DNA of 64,000 nt from assembly GCF_025766255.1 (NCBI RefSeq), contig NW_026516702.1, positions 280,415-344,414 of the forward strand, written 5' to 3'. The stretch comes from Zychaea mexicana. Lineage: Eukaryota > Mucoromycota > Mucoromycetes > Mucorales > Lichtheimiaceae. The position numbers and the translations under genes are program-made. This document shows positions 32,703 through 44,564 of the stretch, in pieces. The notes beneath the pieces are model-generated. The model searched no databases, was not told the origin of the DNA, and saw nothing but the letters and a program-made list of their open reading frames with translations. Every line of letters starts with the position of its first letter. Position 1 is the first letter of the stretch.

Positions 32703-35630
32703 ACATCAGCGCCTTTTCATCTTAAAATGTGCAGCCTTACATGTATGCGCTATAAATGAGTCCGTCAAACAGAACATGACTTTATATGACTCTATGATTT
32801 TTAGGAAAAGATCTGTATCTGTTATATAAGTAGTAGTGTTTAGAAAAAAAGCTACATATTAGAAAAACCACATTTCCCAATTCTAGTGCAGGAAAAGCAC
32901 ATATCAGTATTCTATTCAGTGCGGTGCTTTGATTAATGACACCTTTATTCAAACAATCACAGGGCTACTATGTTGTCTTTCATCCTTGTCTGCTGCTGTT
33001 CTGTTGATGATTAGAGTGATAATAATGATGATGGTACCTCTCAAGAATGTGAAAACTTAAAAAAAACTGAACCGGGGGACCCGAGTGTTTGATCATTTCC
33101 CCAAGATAATGACAACCCTGAGAAACCTAGTTCCGTGTATATATTGGTAACCCTATGTGTGTGTGGGGACATAATGCAAGAATGATGAAAAGTGTGCGGG
33201 GGGTGTGGGGAGAAGAACGGATAAACTAAATTAACGTTTTGCTTGGATCTCTTACTAATGGAAAACGAGAGTACGTGATGATGTCTGTGGTGCCAAGTGA
33301 TGAGCAAAGTGGGCTGAGGGTGAAGGGCGGGGGGGGGTGGTGAGGCGAACGAAATTCCACTGCTGATGACATTACTGTTTTGTGTGCCTATGGTAATATA
33401 ATAGTAACCAAACAAAAGATGTAACTGATGGCGAAATTGATAAGAACGTCTTCTTTTTTTAGAGGAAATCCAGCACATCAGGGAAAAGAAAACAAGGCCC
33501 ATCACAACGGGGGTCATATGATCTTTTTTGAGAGAGAGAAAAAAACAGATGGAGCTTACAGAAAAACACAGAAAAAAAGAAGGTTTCAACTCTTGTGGAA
33601 ATGATCGCGTTGTTTTTCTATTAGGCGTGTGCGTGAGAGACAGAGACTGAAAATGTCCATGTTATCCATAAAAGAAAAAAAAAAAGATAGAAAAAAGACG
33701 ACGTTGTGAGAATCACTCTGTTTCCGTCGTCAACAACATTCACAACGGTACGTATATTGCTCTGGTTGATAGAGTGTTGCACAGAAAAGAAAAATCGGAA
33801 GAGAAATTTGGTAAAGATGTGTACCGCAGCCGGAGCAGTTGAAGAACGGTGGTAAAAAGGGATAAGGATGATGATGATGTGTGAGTTTCGTATTCCCCAT
33901 TTTCTGCACTTCCGGCCCAAGCGAATTACCTTGCTTTTTTTTGTGTGCCTGCAGCACAGAAGTAGGCCGTGGTAAAATATATATATATATATATATATAT
34001 CACTGCTATTTTGAAAATACCACACTCACCAAAGGCTGCCACTCGTATATATTACTAGTACTTGCTTATTAAACGCGTCCTATATACACAGTATGTATGC
34101 AACCTTTTTTCCAACTTATGATATCGATCATCGAAATTAGGTTATTTTTTTTTTTTTGCTCATAGCCACACTATTGGTTCTTGAAATAACAAATTTTATT
34201 CGTAAGATCTTGCTGTAGGGGCCTTCTATACTACACTTTGCATGTTTCCACCAATGAGAAATAGAAAGTTTTATTGTTGGCCGATCTATACATGATAGGT
34301 AAAAAGATAGCGGAGGAGGAATGAGACAGAAGAAGCAGGCGCCGCATTAAGAAAATCAGACAGCCATAAATCTACCTTACTAATAGTAGTTGTACAATAG
34401 GATGTCAAGAAAAGAGTTTATCGATCTACCTTCCTCCGGTATCCTCCATTAAGATCTATTAAACAAATAAGAAACATCCAAGAATGAACTATTCTACTAA
34501 GTCTAAGTTAATAACAACAGCCTGATGTTTAATGCACGACCTCCGCTGTGTGGAAATCGACAAGAATGCATCGTTTAAATGGTTTCTTAAAGATAACCTG
34601 CCTCTGTTACGATATCATCGATCGGGACCGAATCGATGAGCAGAGACAAGAGAAGGATGTTCACAAACAATGCACCCCAATCATATGATTGAACCAGTAT
34701 AGCGAATCACCGTAAAATCAAAAAAAAAAAAAAGAAGGAACATGCGCTGCACCCTTTTAAAGCCATTGCTGCAGAAGGATGCATTTTACCTTGAGTTATA
34801 TCGCAATAATTAGATATTGCTAACTTAATAAGTCGATATGCATATAAATATGCCTCATTACGTAGTTAACAGATGACTCTTTATGATCGTCGCCATCATG
34901 CAAGATCCGCATGACCCTTTTTTTTTCCTGCTGTTGTGCGGGGGACAAGCATGCGCGTGTTTGGTTTCATTGTGCAACTATAGCATACTGCGATGTAATA
35001 TATGATATAGATCATAAGGTGTTGGGTTGATACTACTGTACTCCGAGAGGTTTTGATTTTGCTACATAAAAAAAAACAAGTGGCGTACTCATTTTTATAA
35101 CAAAAGACTTTTTTTCGTCGTATAATGACAGTGATAATGCATGAAGATGTCTCTATTCATAGATTTAATAGTAATTCGCTTAAAAAACAGGCACATCTGC
35201 TGAAAGGCCGGTTGTCAACCAAAGGATCACTTTTTTTTTATTTTTGTGTATAAAATACAAGCACTTCATTTCAGTCTGCGTATGTACCATCTTCGATACT
35301 TCTATAGCCTCATCTATACATTTTGGACTTGGTTTTCTCATTTAAAAAAATTTACTGGTTACTAGCATAGTAAGTGAGAAAACGAGCTCAAGATATCGCA
35401 TAGTTATTTCCATTGCAAGGAGAAATAGGTCTAAATGTATCTGTGTTTGTCTTGAACGACGAGATCAAAATGAAGATCCTTTCTGAGAATATAGTAAAAC
35501 ACAGTATAGGTGGGGAACACGAAAAAAGATGATACTAATGTAGGTTCTCATGTTCGGTGAGGGTGGTGGTAATATTGAGAGACCATTACATATAAAAAAT
35601 TACATCTCTCACTAGGACTTTTTCCAATGA
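31735..35630. other. Long intergenic region, no supported gene
   Basis: A 3.9-kb AT-rich region between convergent genes. It starts with the OPY2 3' UTR, including a CAT run around 31779-31803. Other simple repeats are (CA)n near 32453-32477, a CTA run near 32669-32703 and a TA run near 33976-34000. A few overlapping open frames around 33.0-34.0 kb have low-complexity translations and are not called. Confidence 0.55.
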
Positions 35631-38141
35631 CTATTCTCCAAGCTCCGACCTGATCCGTGCTATTTCATCATGCAGCTCAGCCATGCTAATTTTAAGAGTT
35701 TTGACGTCGTCAAATTTGCGGGCATGTTGAGCATCACGAATGAACCCTTCCACCAACTTTTCTTGTTCTTGGAATGCTTGGAGTTGTAATAACAAGTCTT
35801 GTCTTTTCATAGGTGGCGAAGGTGGTGATGACGACGACGACGATGACTTGCCATTGGCTTTATGATGCTGATGATGACCGTTCGTTGCATGCTTTTCCGG
35901 TTTGAGAATCCGTGGCAGCATTTGAAGCGGTAGCATATTTTGTTGTAGATACATGCTTGCTGCTGTGCATACGTTGGCTTGTAATCGTCGGAAAGAAGGC
36001 GATCGAGCTGGTAGTGTTTTGATACTTTTGGCGAGCGTGTCATACAATGCAAAACTGTCCAATAATGATTTGCGGATCTTGGCAGCCGTTTGATAGGTCT
36101 CTTTCGATTGATGGGTTATCTTTTCTTTGCTACACATTCACGATCAGTACACAGACCTACCAAGTCCCTTCCACCTGCTCTTGACCGATCTCCTCCTGCG
36201 TTATTCTTATTCACTTACTCTATGATGAGAATGATATCATGGAATCGTGGCAATAATTTCTCAATATTTTGTCGAGTAAGTGTTAATTGGTGGTATAATT
36301 GTATAATGGGCATCGGGTGCATGGCTTCTTCGTGGCGTAATTTGCGTCTATGGATGGATGGAATTCAATATTCCCGACTCATTTTTGTTTGAGAATAACA
36401 CCATCCGCACTCTACCTAAACACAGCACGTTGGCAGTCGCGACATGCACGGGTATCACCCACTGGCTCTTCATCAAAGAAATCTACATCAACCATAGCAT
36501 GAGTCGTTTGGAATTCATACACACTTTTTCTTCTCCTCTTCCGATATAGCGTACCTGATGACATATTTATAAATAATGGTATCATTTTGGAGCATCTAAT
36601 ATTGCCGCAAACAATACGACCGCATAACCGGCAATGGTGCTTCCGATTTGTTATAGTGAACGTGCTCCTATAAATAGAAATAAATTGACAACTTTTAAGT
36701 TGTCCCCTGTGTCTTTTTTTTTTCTGACATTGCGATACATCCAATCACTATACGTACGCGCACAATGGACATTGAACAACTGATTTATCGTCCTCCCACT
36801 TGGTCACACTCTGTTCCCCATCTATCATGAATAAAAGGTCCACTTTAAGCACTTTTTTGAAAAACCAATCATCCGCTGCTGCTTTTCTTTTATTACCTCG
36901 ATATTTGAGTTTCATGCTCAGAATACTGTTGCCATTCGAAACAAACCCTGATCTTGGCGACATGACACTTCCAAGGCTACTCTCTTTGGATGACGTTGAT
37001 TCCGTGCGTTCGAGAGATAAGCTCGCAAGAGATGGATTAGGGCTACTATTACGATGAGGACTGCCTCCAGTATCTGCATGATGATGAATGCGTGCAAGCT
37101 TATAGTTTAAAAAAAAAAAAGTAGCAGACCGATCTCGGATGAATTTAATGTATGGAAACGGAGAGGAACACACACACACAATTTACCTTTTCCAACCGCT
37201 TTTCCAATCGATTACTCTCCAAGTGAACACGATCAATCGTCTTTGATCGTTTTTTCAGGAATTGCGCCGTCAAGCTTCGGGTTACACCACGATGCTCCAC
37301 ATAATCCGGCCGTCCAATGTAACAACCACGACATACACGGCACCATACACCGTTTTCTGGATCATGCCTTGCATGCGCGTCTAATTTCATTTCATATTGC
37401 ATATGCGGATCACAAAAAAGCTTGCCGCACCTAATGCATTGCAAAAAAAAAAAAAAATAAAGACACACACACAGAGATTAATGATGGATTGTGAGCAACA
37501 AACCCAAAAACCGTCGGAAGGGGCGTTTTGTTGAAGTTTATCGATATACGTACTGACGACAATGCTGTTTCCCTGCTCGTTTACCACATCCTGGTAGCGC
37601 ACACGAGTCGTGGCTTCCTTCTCGTTGCCAATGCTCCCGAGTCACGTATACTTCGTTCTGTCTATCTTGGTCAGAAGCAAAATAGGTTGGACTTCCATTT
37701 CCCAAACTGAGATTGCTGAAGCTGTTCATAATTGCTGGGTCAATAAGTTGTTTCAACGAGCGCTCGACGGCATTGCCATTACTGCTGCCCGAGGGCGGGC
37801 TGCGAGGGGATACAGATAAAGAGGACGACGAGGACGCGTTGAGTGTTGTTTGGACTTTTTTATGGGCCGTGCGAAACCAGGATAGTAGTGCGCCAGTAGT
37901 ATCTTCTTCTGTATGTTTGGTATCGAGATGCTATTTATCCACAATGTTAATTCTAACAATGCTGGATCCTCTTTTCTTTTCCCTCCTTTTAAAGTTTAAA
38001 AAATGAGGTCCTCTTTTGACTACTTACCACATTTAAGGCTTGCAGGCTCGTGCACGGCATGTCGCAAATGGGACATACGATGTTTTGTACTGGTACATAG
38101 TCCTCGTAATTGTACCCTTGTGATCGTTGCACGCTGGTCAT
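35631..38141 (-). CDS. VAC1: PEP7/VAC1-like FYVE protein (rabenosyn-5 family)
   Basis: Eight exons, minus strand: 38028-38141, 37554-37930, 37187-37430, 36758-37098, 36555-36667, 36416-36482, 36219-36347, 35631-36129. The phases agree throughout and give 627 residues. A C2H2 finger lies at C23, C26, H39 and H44 (CPICDMPC...HLDTKH). A first FYVE-like zinc domain has CGKRAGKQHCRQCGKLFC and WCRVCRGCY. The second, C-terminal FYVE is more canonical, with KWEDDKSVVQCPLC (about 345-358), NRKHHCRLCGR and ACRDC (about 410-413). The C-terminus is helical (LYHQLTLTRQNIEKLLPRF; MAELHDEIARIRSELGE), fitting Rab/Sec1 binding. Yeast Vac1/Pep7 binds PI3P and Vps21/Vps45 to drive Golgi-to-endosome fusion and vacuole inheritance. 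The start MTSVQRSQGYNYEDY is the first ATG before the finger. Confidence 0.9.
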
Positions 38142-38607
38142 TGTAAGTGCATGAGGATTTTAGGTTTTGAATAGCAGCAAAGGTGGGGTTTTTTTTTATT
38201 TATGTATAAGGTTAAGGTAGGATGATAAGTTGCCTGCAGTAAGCTGCGCGAGAGAGAAAGAGAGAGAGAGAGAGATATGCAAACGGAGTTTCTTTCCTTC
38301 AGAGTGGTGTTTCAGAGCAACTTTACAAAAAACTGAGTTGGCAGGTGAGTGATCACCAGCAAAAGTCAGCTATGTAATCAGAACCACGCGTGATATGTCA
38401 ATAGGAGCAAAAGTATTTATTTGATAATGCGATATAATAATAGTAATGATTAATAAGTAGTAGATGAAGATGGTATAAAAATGAGCCGTAGTTGTGTGAT
38501 GAAACGAATGACGGAAAAAAAAAATGTAGTACATGCAATTGGAGAGAAGAGTGGGGTATACGAGCATCGTTTTCGAGGATAAATGGATGATAATCCACTG
38601 GGCTGGT
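38142..38607. other. Spacer upstream of VAC1-like gene
   Basis: Contains a (GA)n tract at about 38250-38274 close to the VAC1-like start and no recognisable gene. It presumably holds the VAC1 promoter. Confidence 0.5.
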
Positions 38608-38883
38608 TTAGGCACCTGTATTGGTGCAATCGTAATGCATTGCCACCAAACGTCCATCACGCTGTATGCTCATTGGATCATTGTAGTTACCAACGGTATC
38701 TGGTGTTCTTGTATTGCGCATAGGATCGTTCAAAAACTTTTGCAAGGATGGGGTCCGTTTGGCCGCCGCCGTAGAAGGCTTCTTCTTGTGCTCTACTTTG
38801 GTAGAATCGTCGCCCGTAGTAGTAGGCTCGACGTTGTGGTGCCAAAACTTGAGGAATCGTAATGAAAGCATGTGGAGGGTCAT
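38608..38883 (-). CDS. Hypothetical small protein
   Basis: Single ATG-initiated frame of 91 residues on the minus strand beginning MTLHMLSLRFLKFWHHNVEP. The N-terminus is amphipathic and basic, compatible with a mitochondrial presequence. The remainder is hydrophilic (STKVEHKKKPSTAAAKRTPS, then FLNDPMRNTRTPDTVGNYND) and the frame closes at a TAA just after CTNTGA. No domain is recognised. An overlapping frame (38687-38893) is also open, so the coding assignment is not secure. Confidence 0.45.
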   Translation of the reverse strand: MTLHMLSLRFLKFWHHNVEPTTTGDDSTKVEHKKKPSTAAAKRTPSLQKFLNDPMRNTRTPDTVGNYNDPMSIQRDGRLVAMHYDCTNTGA

Positions 38884-41800
38884 AAGACTGCAAGTGATGG
38901 AGTGTACCGACGTGGTGGTGGTTGTTTATTATTGCTTTGCAAGTAGTAAAAAAGTAGAGATAAAAGTAATGAGTAGCAAGTAGTAGACTTTTTACAACAA
39001 CAAAGTGGCCACTCCTCTCTCTCTATATATATATGTATGGAGAATGGAAAACGGTTATCCGATAAACCGGGTGTCAAAACTTACTCCCTAAATCAGATTT
39101 ACGATCATTGGCAATAATCATATCCGATGAGGTAAAGAAGTAGTGCCCGGTTTCTCGGATAACAGTTATTCCTTATCCTCTCTTATTGTTTAGCAGAACC
39201 ACATGGTTATATCAATGCCTTAAAACAGTCCCTATCTAGCTTCATATACAGTAATGCTTTGTACATTGTCCACCTCTTTACTTCAAGTACATAGCATATC
39301 TCGTTGTGAATATACGTAGATGCCAACAGTTTTTTTTTTGCCTAATAACTGTTTCAATTTGGGGCAAACGGCTGGATCAAACAAAACACGACGGGTGGGC
39401 GGTGATAGTAAATTTTTTGTCGCTGATCTATCTCGGCTATCCCTGGTAAATGGGCACACCCGAAATCAGGGCGAATTAGTGTGCACAGGGTGGCTTGTAA
39501 AATTTATCGTTTAGCCATGTTCGCCCGATCCTGTCTATTTATACTGAAGTGCAAGTGTAGTAAGCAGTTATTCCTTGGTCATGAAGCAAAAAAAAAAAAA
39601 AGGGGAGCTAGTTTGAAGGTTCAAGGAACAAAAAGAGTAATTTACGAGAACAAAAGAATGGTTTTATTGAAGAGGCAAAAGGAACAAGCTAATAGCGAAA
39701 ATATTCCCACGAACTTTGGGGGTGTCAGAATAACTACTTACTACTAAGCTGAGTATCGTTTAGCAATATATACGTTTCTTTAGACTCCATCATAACTTCA
39801 TGTAACATGGACGTGGGCGTTACCTAACTCACTATTTCCTCAGCGTTGTCTTGTGAAAGAAGATGACACTCTGCTGAACACATAAATAAAGCGGTGACTG
39901 GATATATATGTGTATACCAAAGGGAGTAACCTTTAACCTTTGTCTCGGATAACCCAGGTTCCGCTGGCTCTTCCATAAAGATCCGTGGTGTGTCAGAATG
40001 ATGATTGACAGATATAGCCATTTTCGCACTGTTGTCATTGGCGCATAAATTCTCCCGATTAGGTCTTTTGCACTTTTGTATTTGTGTCTTCCGAAACATT
40101 ATTGCAACTAAGGAACAAGACACTACCTGCGCTAAGTGCGCTACAACTTTTGAAGCAGGATTCTATCTTGCGCCCACTACTTTAAGCTGAATGTTGAGAG
40201 TAGAGTGAGTACATTTAGGATCTTCAGCAGTATATACCAGCTGCCATAGGAAAAGCCTGTAGAATTGTCCTTGTAAAGAGACTAACAAACGAGTTCCCAA
40301 GTACTCATATACAGATAAGATAAAGCCAGTTGCAAGCAATGAAGAACCCACCACATAACAAATAGCTCATCGAATGTCATGGCAATAGTTAATAAGCGCT
40401 AGATGTCATTGATGCTGCCACTGTTTGTATGAGCCATTCCTATCATTTTTGAATGCACATTGTGTATTGGATACAGTACATTTTTCTTTTCATTGAAATG
40501 GAGAGTGTGTTTGCTGCTGTAATGATACATACCATTACTTTGCCTCGATAACAATTTATAATGAACATATGACGTGTCTTTTATGCAGTACTACGTAAGA
40601 GTGGCTGTCTTTTTTTCACCTAACCCTGCGTTATAGGTAATACGGGTAGCTTTTATAGGAGTCCTGCTCCCCTTCTATCTAACTACGTACAGCTAAAATG
40701 CTATCAATAATGTGTAAACTAAAAATGCTTGCACCCGCTATTTCTGTGTCCAAAGCATAATCATATCAGTAATAAGCGTACGCCGATTAAGATTTCAGGT
40801 TGTGTGTGGCTCATCACCGTATAAGGATCATACAATGGAAAGTGTGTTTTGGGTTACCAAAGCTTTTTTATGTACAGCTTAGTTCTATTTTCCCTTAATC
40901 AAAGCTCAGATGATTTTTTTATGTGTGGCGGCGTGTTGACGGTCTTTTGCCAAAGTGATTGCCACTCCTTTCATCATCATCAACAATTGTTCATTACTAG
41001 AGTACCTCACAGAATGCTTTCGGACATTGACGTCGAAAAAGGGAGGAGGGGAGGTGGGGTGAGGCAAGGGCATACAGTGTAAATACAAGCAAGGACCACA
41101 ACCCAGGAAAATGTCAGTTGCATCATTTTCTTTCTTCCATTGAAGCATATTGAGGACCTCCGATAGAGTGCTCTTTTAGCAAAAAGGGAAAAGAGTGAGT
41201 TGGTGCATATTGCTAGTTTACTGATTCTGTCCGGTTCTTCCTCCTTCTTTTGCCTCCTCTTTCTCCTTACTCTGCTGCCTTTCTTTGGTCACAATAGCGT
41301 TATAGCTACTCTTCTCCCGTTAGTAGGTAGGTATATATGACCCACATAATGCATGTATACAACGAGTTCTGGTCGATCCGATGTCCGACGTTAATACATG
41401 TAGCAGTAGCGGTATATCGACAGTGCACATAAGCACGACGACACAATCAGGAAATAATAAACTGAATATTACGAAAATTTCTTGGTATTCTTTCCTGAGG
41501 TTGTAATTTTATAGTCTAGTTCCACTGCTTGTAGCAAAGTGGGCAAGCAGTGTATCTGACTAATGCGGTCCCACCTCAAATTCTCCTTCGTGCAGCATGT
41601 ATTATCTCTCTGTTAACAACAGATGCTTGTTGATAGCAACAGCACAAAAAGTCAGCAAGTTTTCCTGGAGGGGTGTAGGAGAACTAGAAGAATAGGCAAC
41701 TCCATTCATGACAGAGATTGTCTTTCAAAGTGTTTGCTCCTTGCAGATCAGACACTGCAATACCATTTTGTTTCGAGTGGGGTAAGGAAGTATAGTAAAC

Positions 41801-42081
41801 AGAAAAGTCTTGAAGGGGTGGCTGAGTTCATACGGTGAGTAGGCAATCCCGACGTGGGTATCATAAGGTTGCACTGACAAGCTTGTTCAGGCCATGTACC
41901 TGAGCGCTTCCCACTATATAAAAAGTAGAGTTTGTGGGACAGTGTGCTGTTCATTGCGCGGTCAATCCCCAAGGGTACACATTTAATTTAACGGTTCCCT
42001 TTTCCTCCCATTATTCATTTCCTCTTTCTTCTTTTTACCTTCTCCGTACCTTCTTTTGTCTTTTTGCTCATCATCATCATC
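38884..42081. other. Long intergenic region, no supported gene
   Basis: AT-rich, with only short unconvincing open frames on both strands. The last 250 bases before 42082 are pyrimidine-rich (CTTCTTTT-type runs), as expected for a fungal promoter and leader of the seven-TM gene. Confidence 0.5.
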
Positions 42082-44022
42082 ATGGATGTGAGGGATGTAG
42101 AGCAAACCAGCCTCTGGGCAGTTTGTGATACGGATGGTGTATGTCATTGCGACTGGCGTCTAACAGCACATGGCTGCGAACAAGACGACACCATGAAGAC
42201 TATATACATTGTAAATGCAGTGTTATCCGGTATTGTCGGCTCCGTTGGTAAGTCATGCGCATCAAAAATCTATTACTCATCAAGACATTTTAACAATCGT
42301 ATCATCGAACATGGCCCTTACTTAGCCATGTGGATCACATATAATCGAGTATTTGTGTTGAAACAAGACATTCTCGACTGTCGAACTGGATTTCCTCGTC
42401 CGAAACCAATCGAGTCAATGGCTTTGATGGGAACAATATTTAACTTTTGTACGATTCTGACAATAAAAAGAGCGCGCGTGCACAGTAGTTCTCGAGACAC
42501 TTAATTTAACTCTACTGCTCTTTTTTTTCACTCTGTGCACGGTAGTACGAATGGCGCACGCTATTATTCTGGTGGTGGACGGCATACCTAATGTAGCTTT
42601 TCGATCATGTAACGTGCAGAAAAGAAAGATCGCTTATAAACGACGATCGCTGTGGACATGGAAGATGACTTGTTCTTCCAAAAACTGTTTGCCTAAATTT
42701 TACTTTTATGATTAGTTTTCTTTGAGTTCCCCTGGCAATTTGGGTTTGGAGCTCTGGCATGCTATCTTTTTGGTATCGCACATACTCTCTCAGATGTAAG
42801 TTTATATTTCATGGTGCTACCAGAACTAACCGAATAAGTTTACTTGCTCATCCCAACAAATCATCGTGTGCTCTTTGCTCTCCTGCTGCAAAATTAAACT
42901 AAAATTTTATAGAGCAGCAAGATTATCTACGACAATTGGGTACGGTCGCCACTCATCATCGACGGTATTTGCGTTGCTATCATCGCCCTGCCATTCATTA
43001 CAAACAACATTTGTGCCATTGCAGCCGGTATATACGCTTTGCAAGGCAACATCCCTCTTGCGACAAAGTTCACCGATGCTCTTTACTGTTTTTGGACGTT
43101 CTACACCGGATCACTTGCCATCATCATTCTTTACGCCGGCACTCGTTTATTACGACTCTTGAGACAACATTTGATTGAGAAATCCGACGGTCGTGTCAAT
43201 GCTGATAAAGTTAGACTTGGCGCGCTCAAAGTGCAGATCATTGTCCTGACTGCATTCTTGTGTCTTGGCGTGTTTGCTGTTATACTGGGACTGTATGCAG
43301 CATTGAGAATTCCCATCACAGTCAACAAGGCATATAATGGTGCTATTGCGGCTATTTGGACCTATGACGGCGCTCTTGCCACAGCTTTTATTGCGTTTGC
43401 TATCATCTTAAAGTATGTGGATCATGATTTATTGTCCTGTTGGCTTAAATCTTTCTATCAAGTTATGGAAAAGCCAAATCGTTACTAATATGTTGATCTG
43501 CATGTATGCGTCAATATCGAATCAAGTCCACGCCTTGCTACTTTGGCTTCTGCATTTGGCTCGTCCAGCGGCGGTGGCGGTGGCAATATTTCTTCTGGTC
43601 GATTTGCCAGTCAAGGAGGAGTAACGTCCAACTATGGCAACAGTGTCACGCTGGGTGCTGCTTCAACGCAAGATCAGAAAGAATCGAAATGGACAACAAG
43701 CGGCAGAGGGAGCATCATGAGCGGTTGGACGCTCACAGGAAGTGATGCCAGATCAAAAGTTCAATCAGGCGACTTGGGCTCTCCAAAGGCCGACAGTCAC
43801 TACTACAGACACGACTTTGCAAACGATCCAATGCGTAGCAGGATCGAAGAAGAACAGATACACTATAACGCAATGACAAGTGTTGCGCGTGCACCGCCCC
43901 GCAATACTTCCCCGACTTTTCCTGTAGACGAACATCGGTACCGAATGCCAGATATGACGTTTAATGATGGATCGACAACATCTTCAGCTACCTACTTGAC
44001 ACATCACCCAGGCAATGTCTAA
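42082..44022 (+). CDS. Orphan seven-transmembrane protein
   Basis: Exons 42082-42247, 42326-42448, 42546-42608, 42716-42795, 42913-43412 and 43527-44022 give 475 residues in consistent phase. A short N-terminus with four cysteines (C15, C21, C23, C32) precedes seven hydrophobic segments at about 41-60, 88-110, 119-140, 157-185, 204-222, 250-275 and 286-310. The last ends AFAIILNPRLATL, so an NP pair sits at the end of TM7. The roughly 165-residue tail is Gly/Ser-rich and hydrophilic with several RxxS motifs, likely cytosolic. The topology is that of a GPCR-like receptor, but no known receptor family is recognised and DRY or CWxP motifs are absent. The start at 42082 is the first ATG of the frame. 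Confidence 0.8.
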
Positions 44023-44564
44023 AGTAGAAATCTAAGAGTTTATACACAACAACATATTCTTTTCTCGCTCCTCCAGCCCTTCTAACTATCTATTTATTTT
44101 CATTAATTTCATAATTATCTATCTCCAATACCATATTTGTACGTAGTTTCGTTTTTTTCTTGCGGGCTCTTTGTGCAGTAGCTTTTTAGTACTGACCTTA
44201 TATCACATGTCTTTGATTATCATATAAAAACACCAGTATCTACAACATTGGACAGGTCCATCCAAAATATCATGTTCTCTTCACGTCTTATTTTCAGCAC
44301 GCATTTTACTCCAGCAACACCAAATTGTCCAAAAGGATATACTTTGATCGCAAGAGATATAGTGTAGTATGATCATGTAAAAAAAATGTGTTTAGTAAAT
44401 CGGAAGACGGGGAGAAAAGACAAGGCGATAATGGTAGTGAAAGGGGGATAGAGAGAGAGAGAGAAGAGAGAGATAGTGTATATGTGGGATAGTATGACAA
44501 TGATAGAAAGAATATGATGGTTGTGCTGCGTGTGTAAGAAAATAGGAAAGAAAAAGACATGATG
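44023..44564. other. Convergent 3' spacer
   Basis: Short spacer between the 3' ends of the seven-TM gene (plus) and the VAC8-like gene (minus). It includes a (GA)n tract around 44451-44470. No gene. Confidence 0.6.

Noticed and set aside
33041..34025. Two long overlapping minus-strand open frames
   Set aside because: Translations are low-complexity (F, S, H runs from pyrimidine-rich DNA), with no motif or consistent splice structure.
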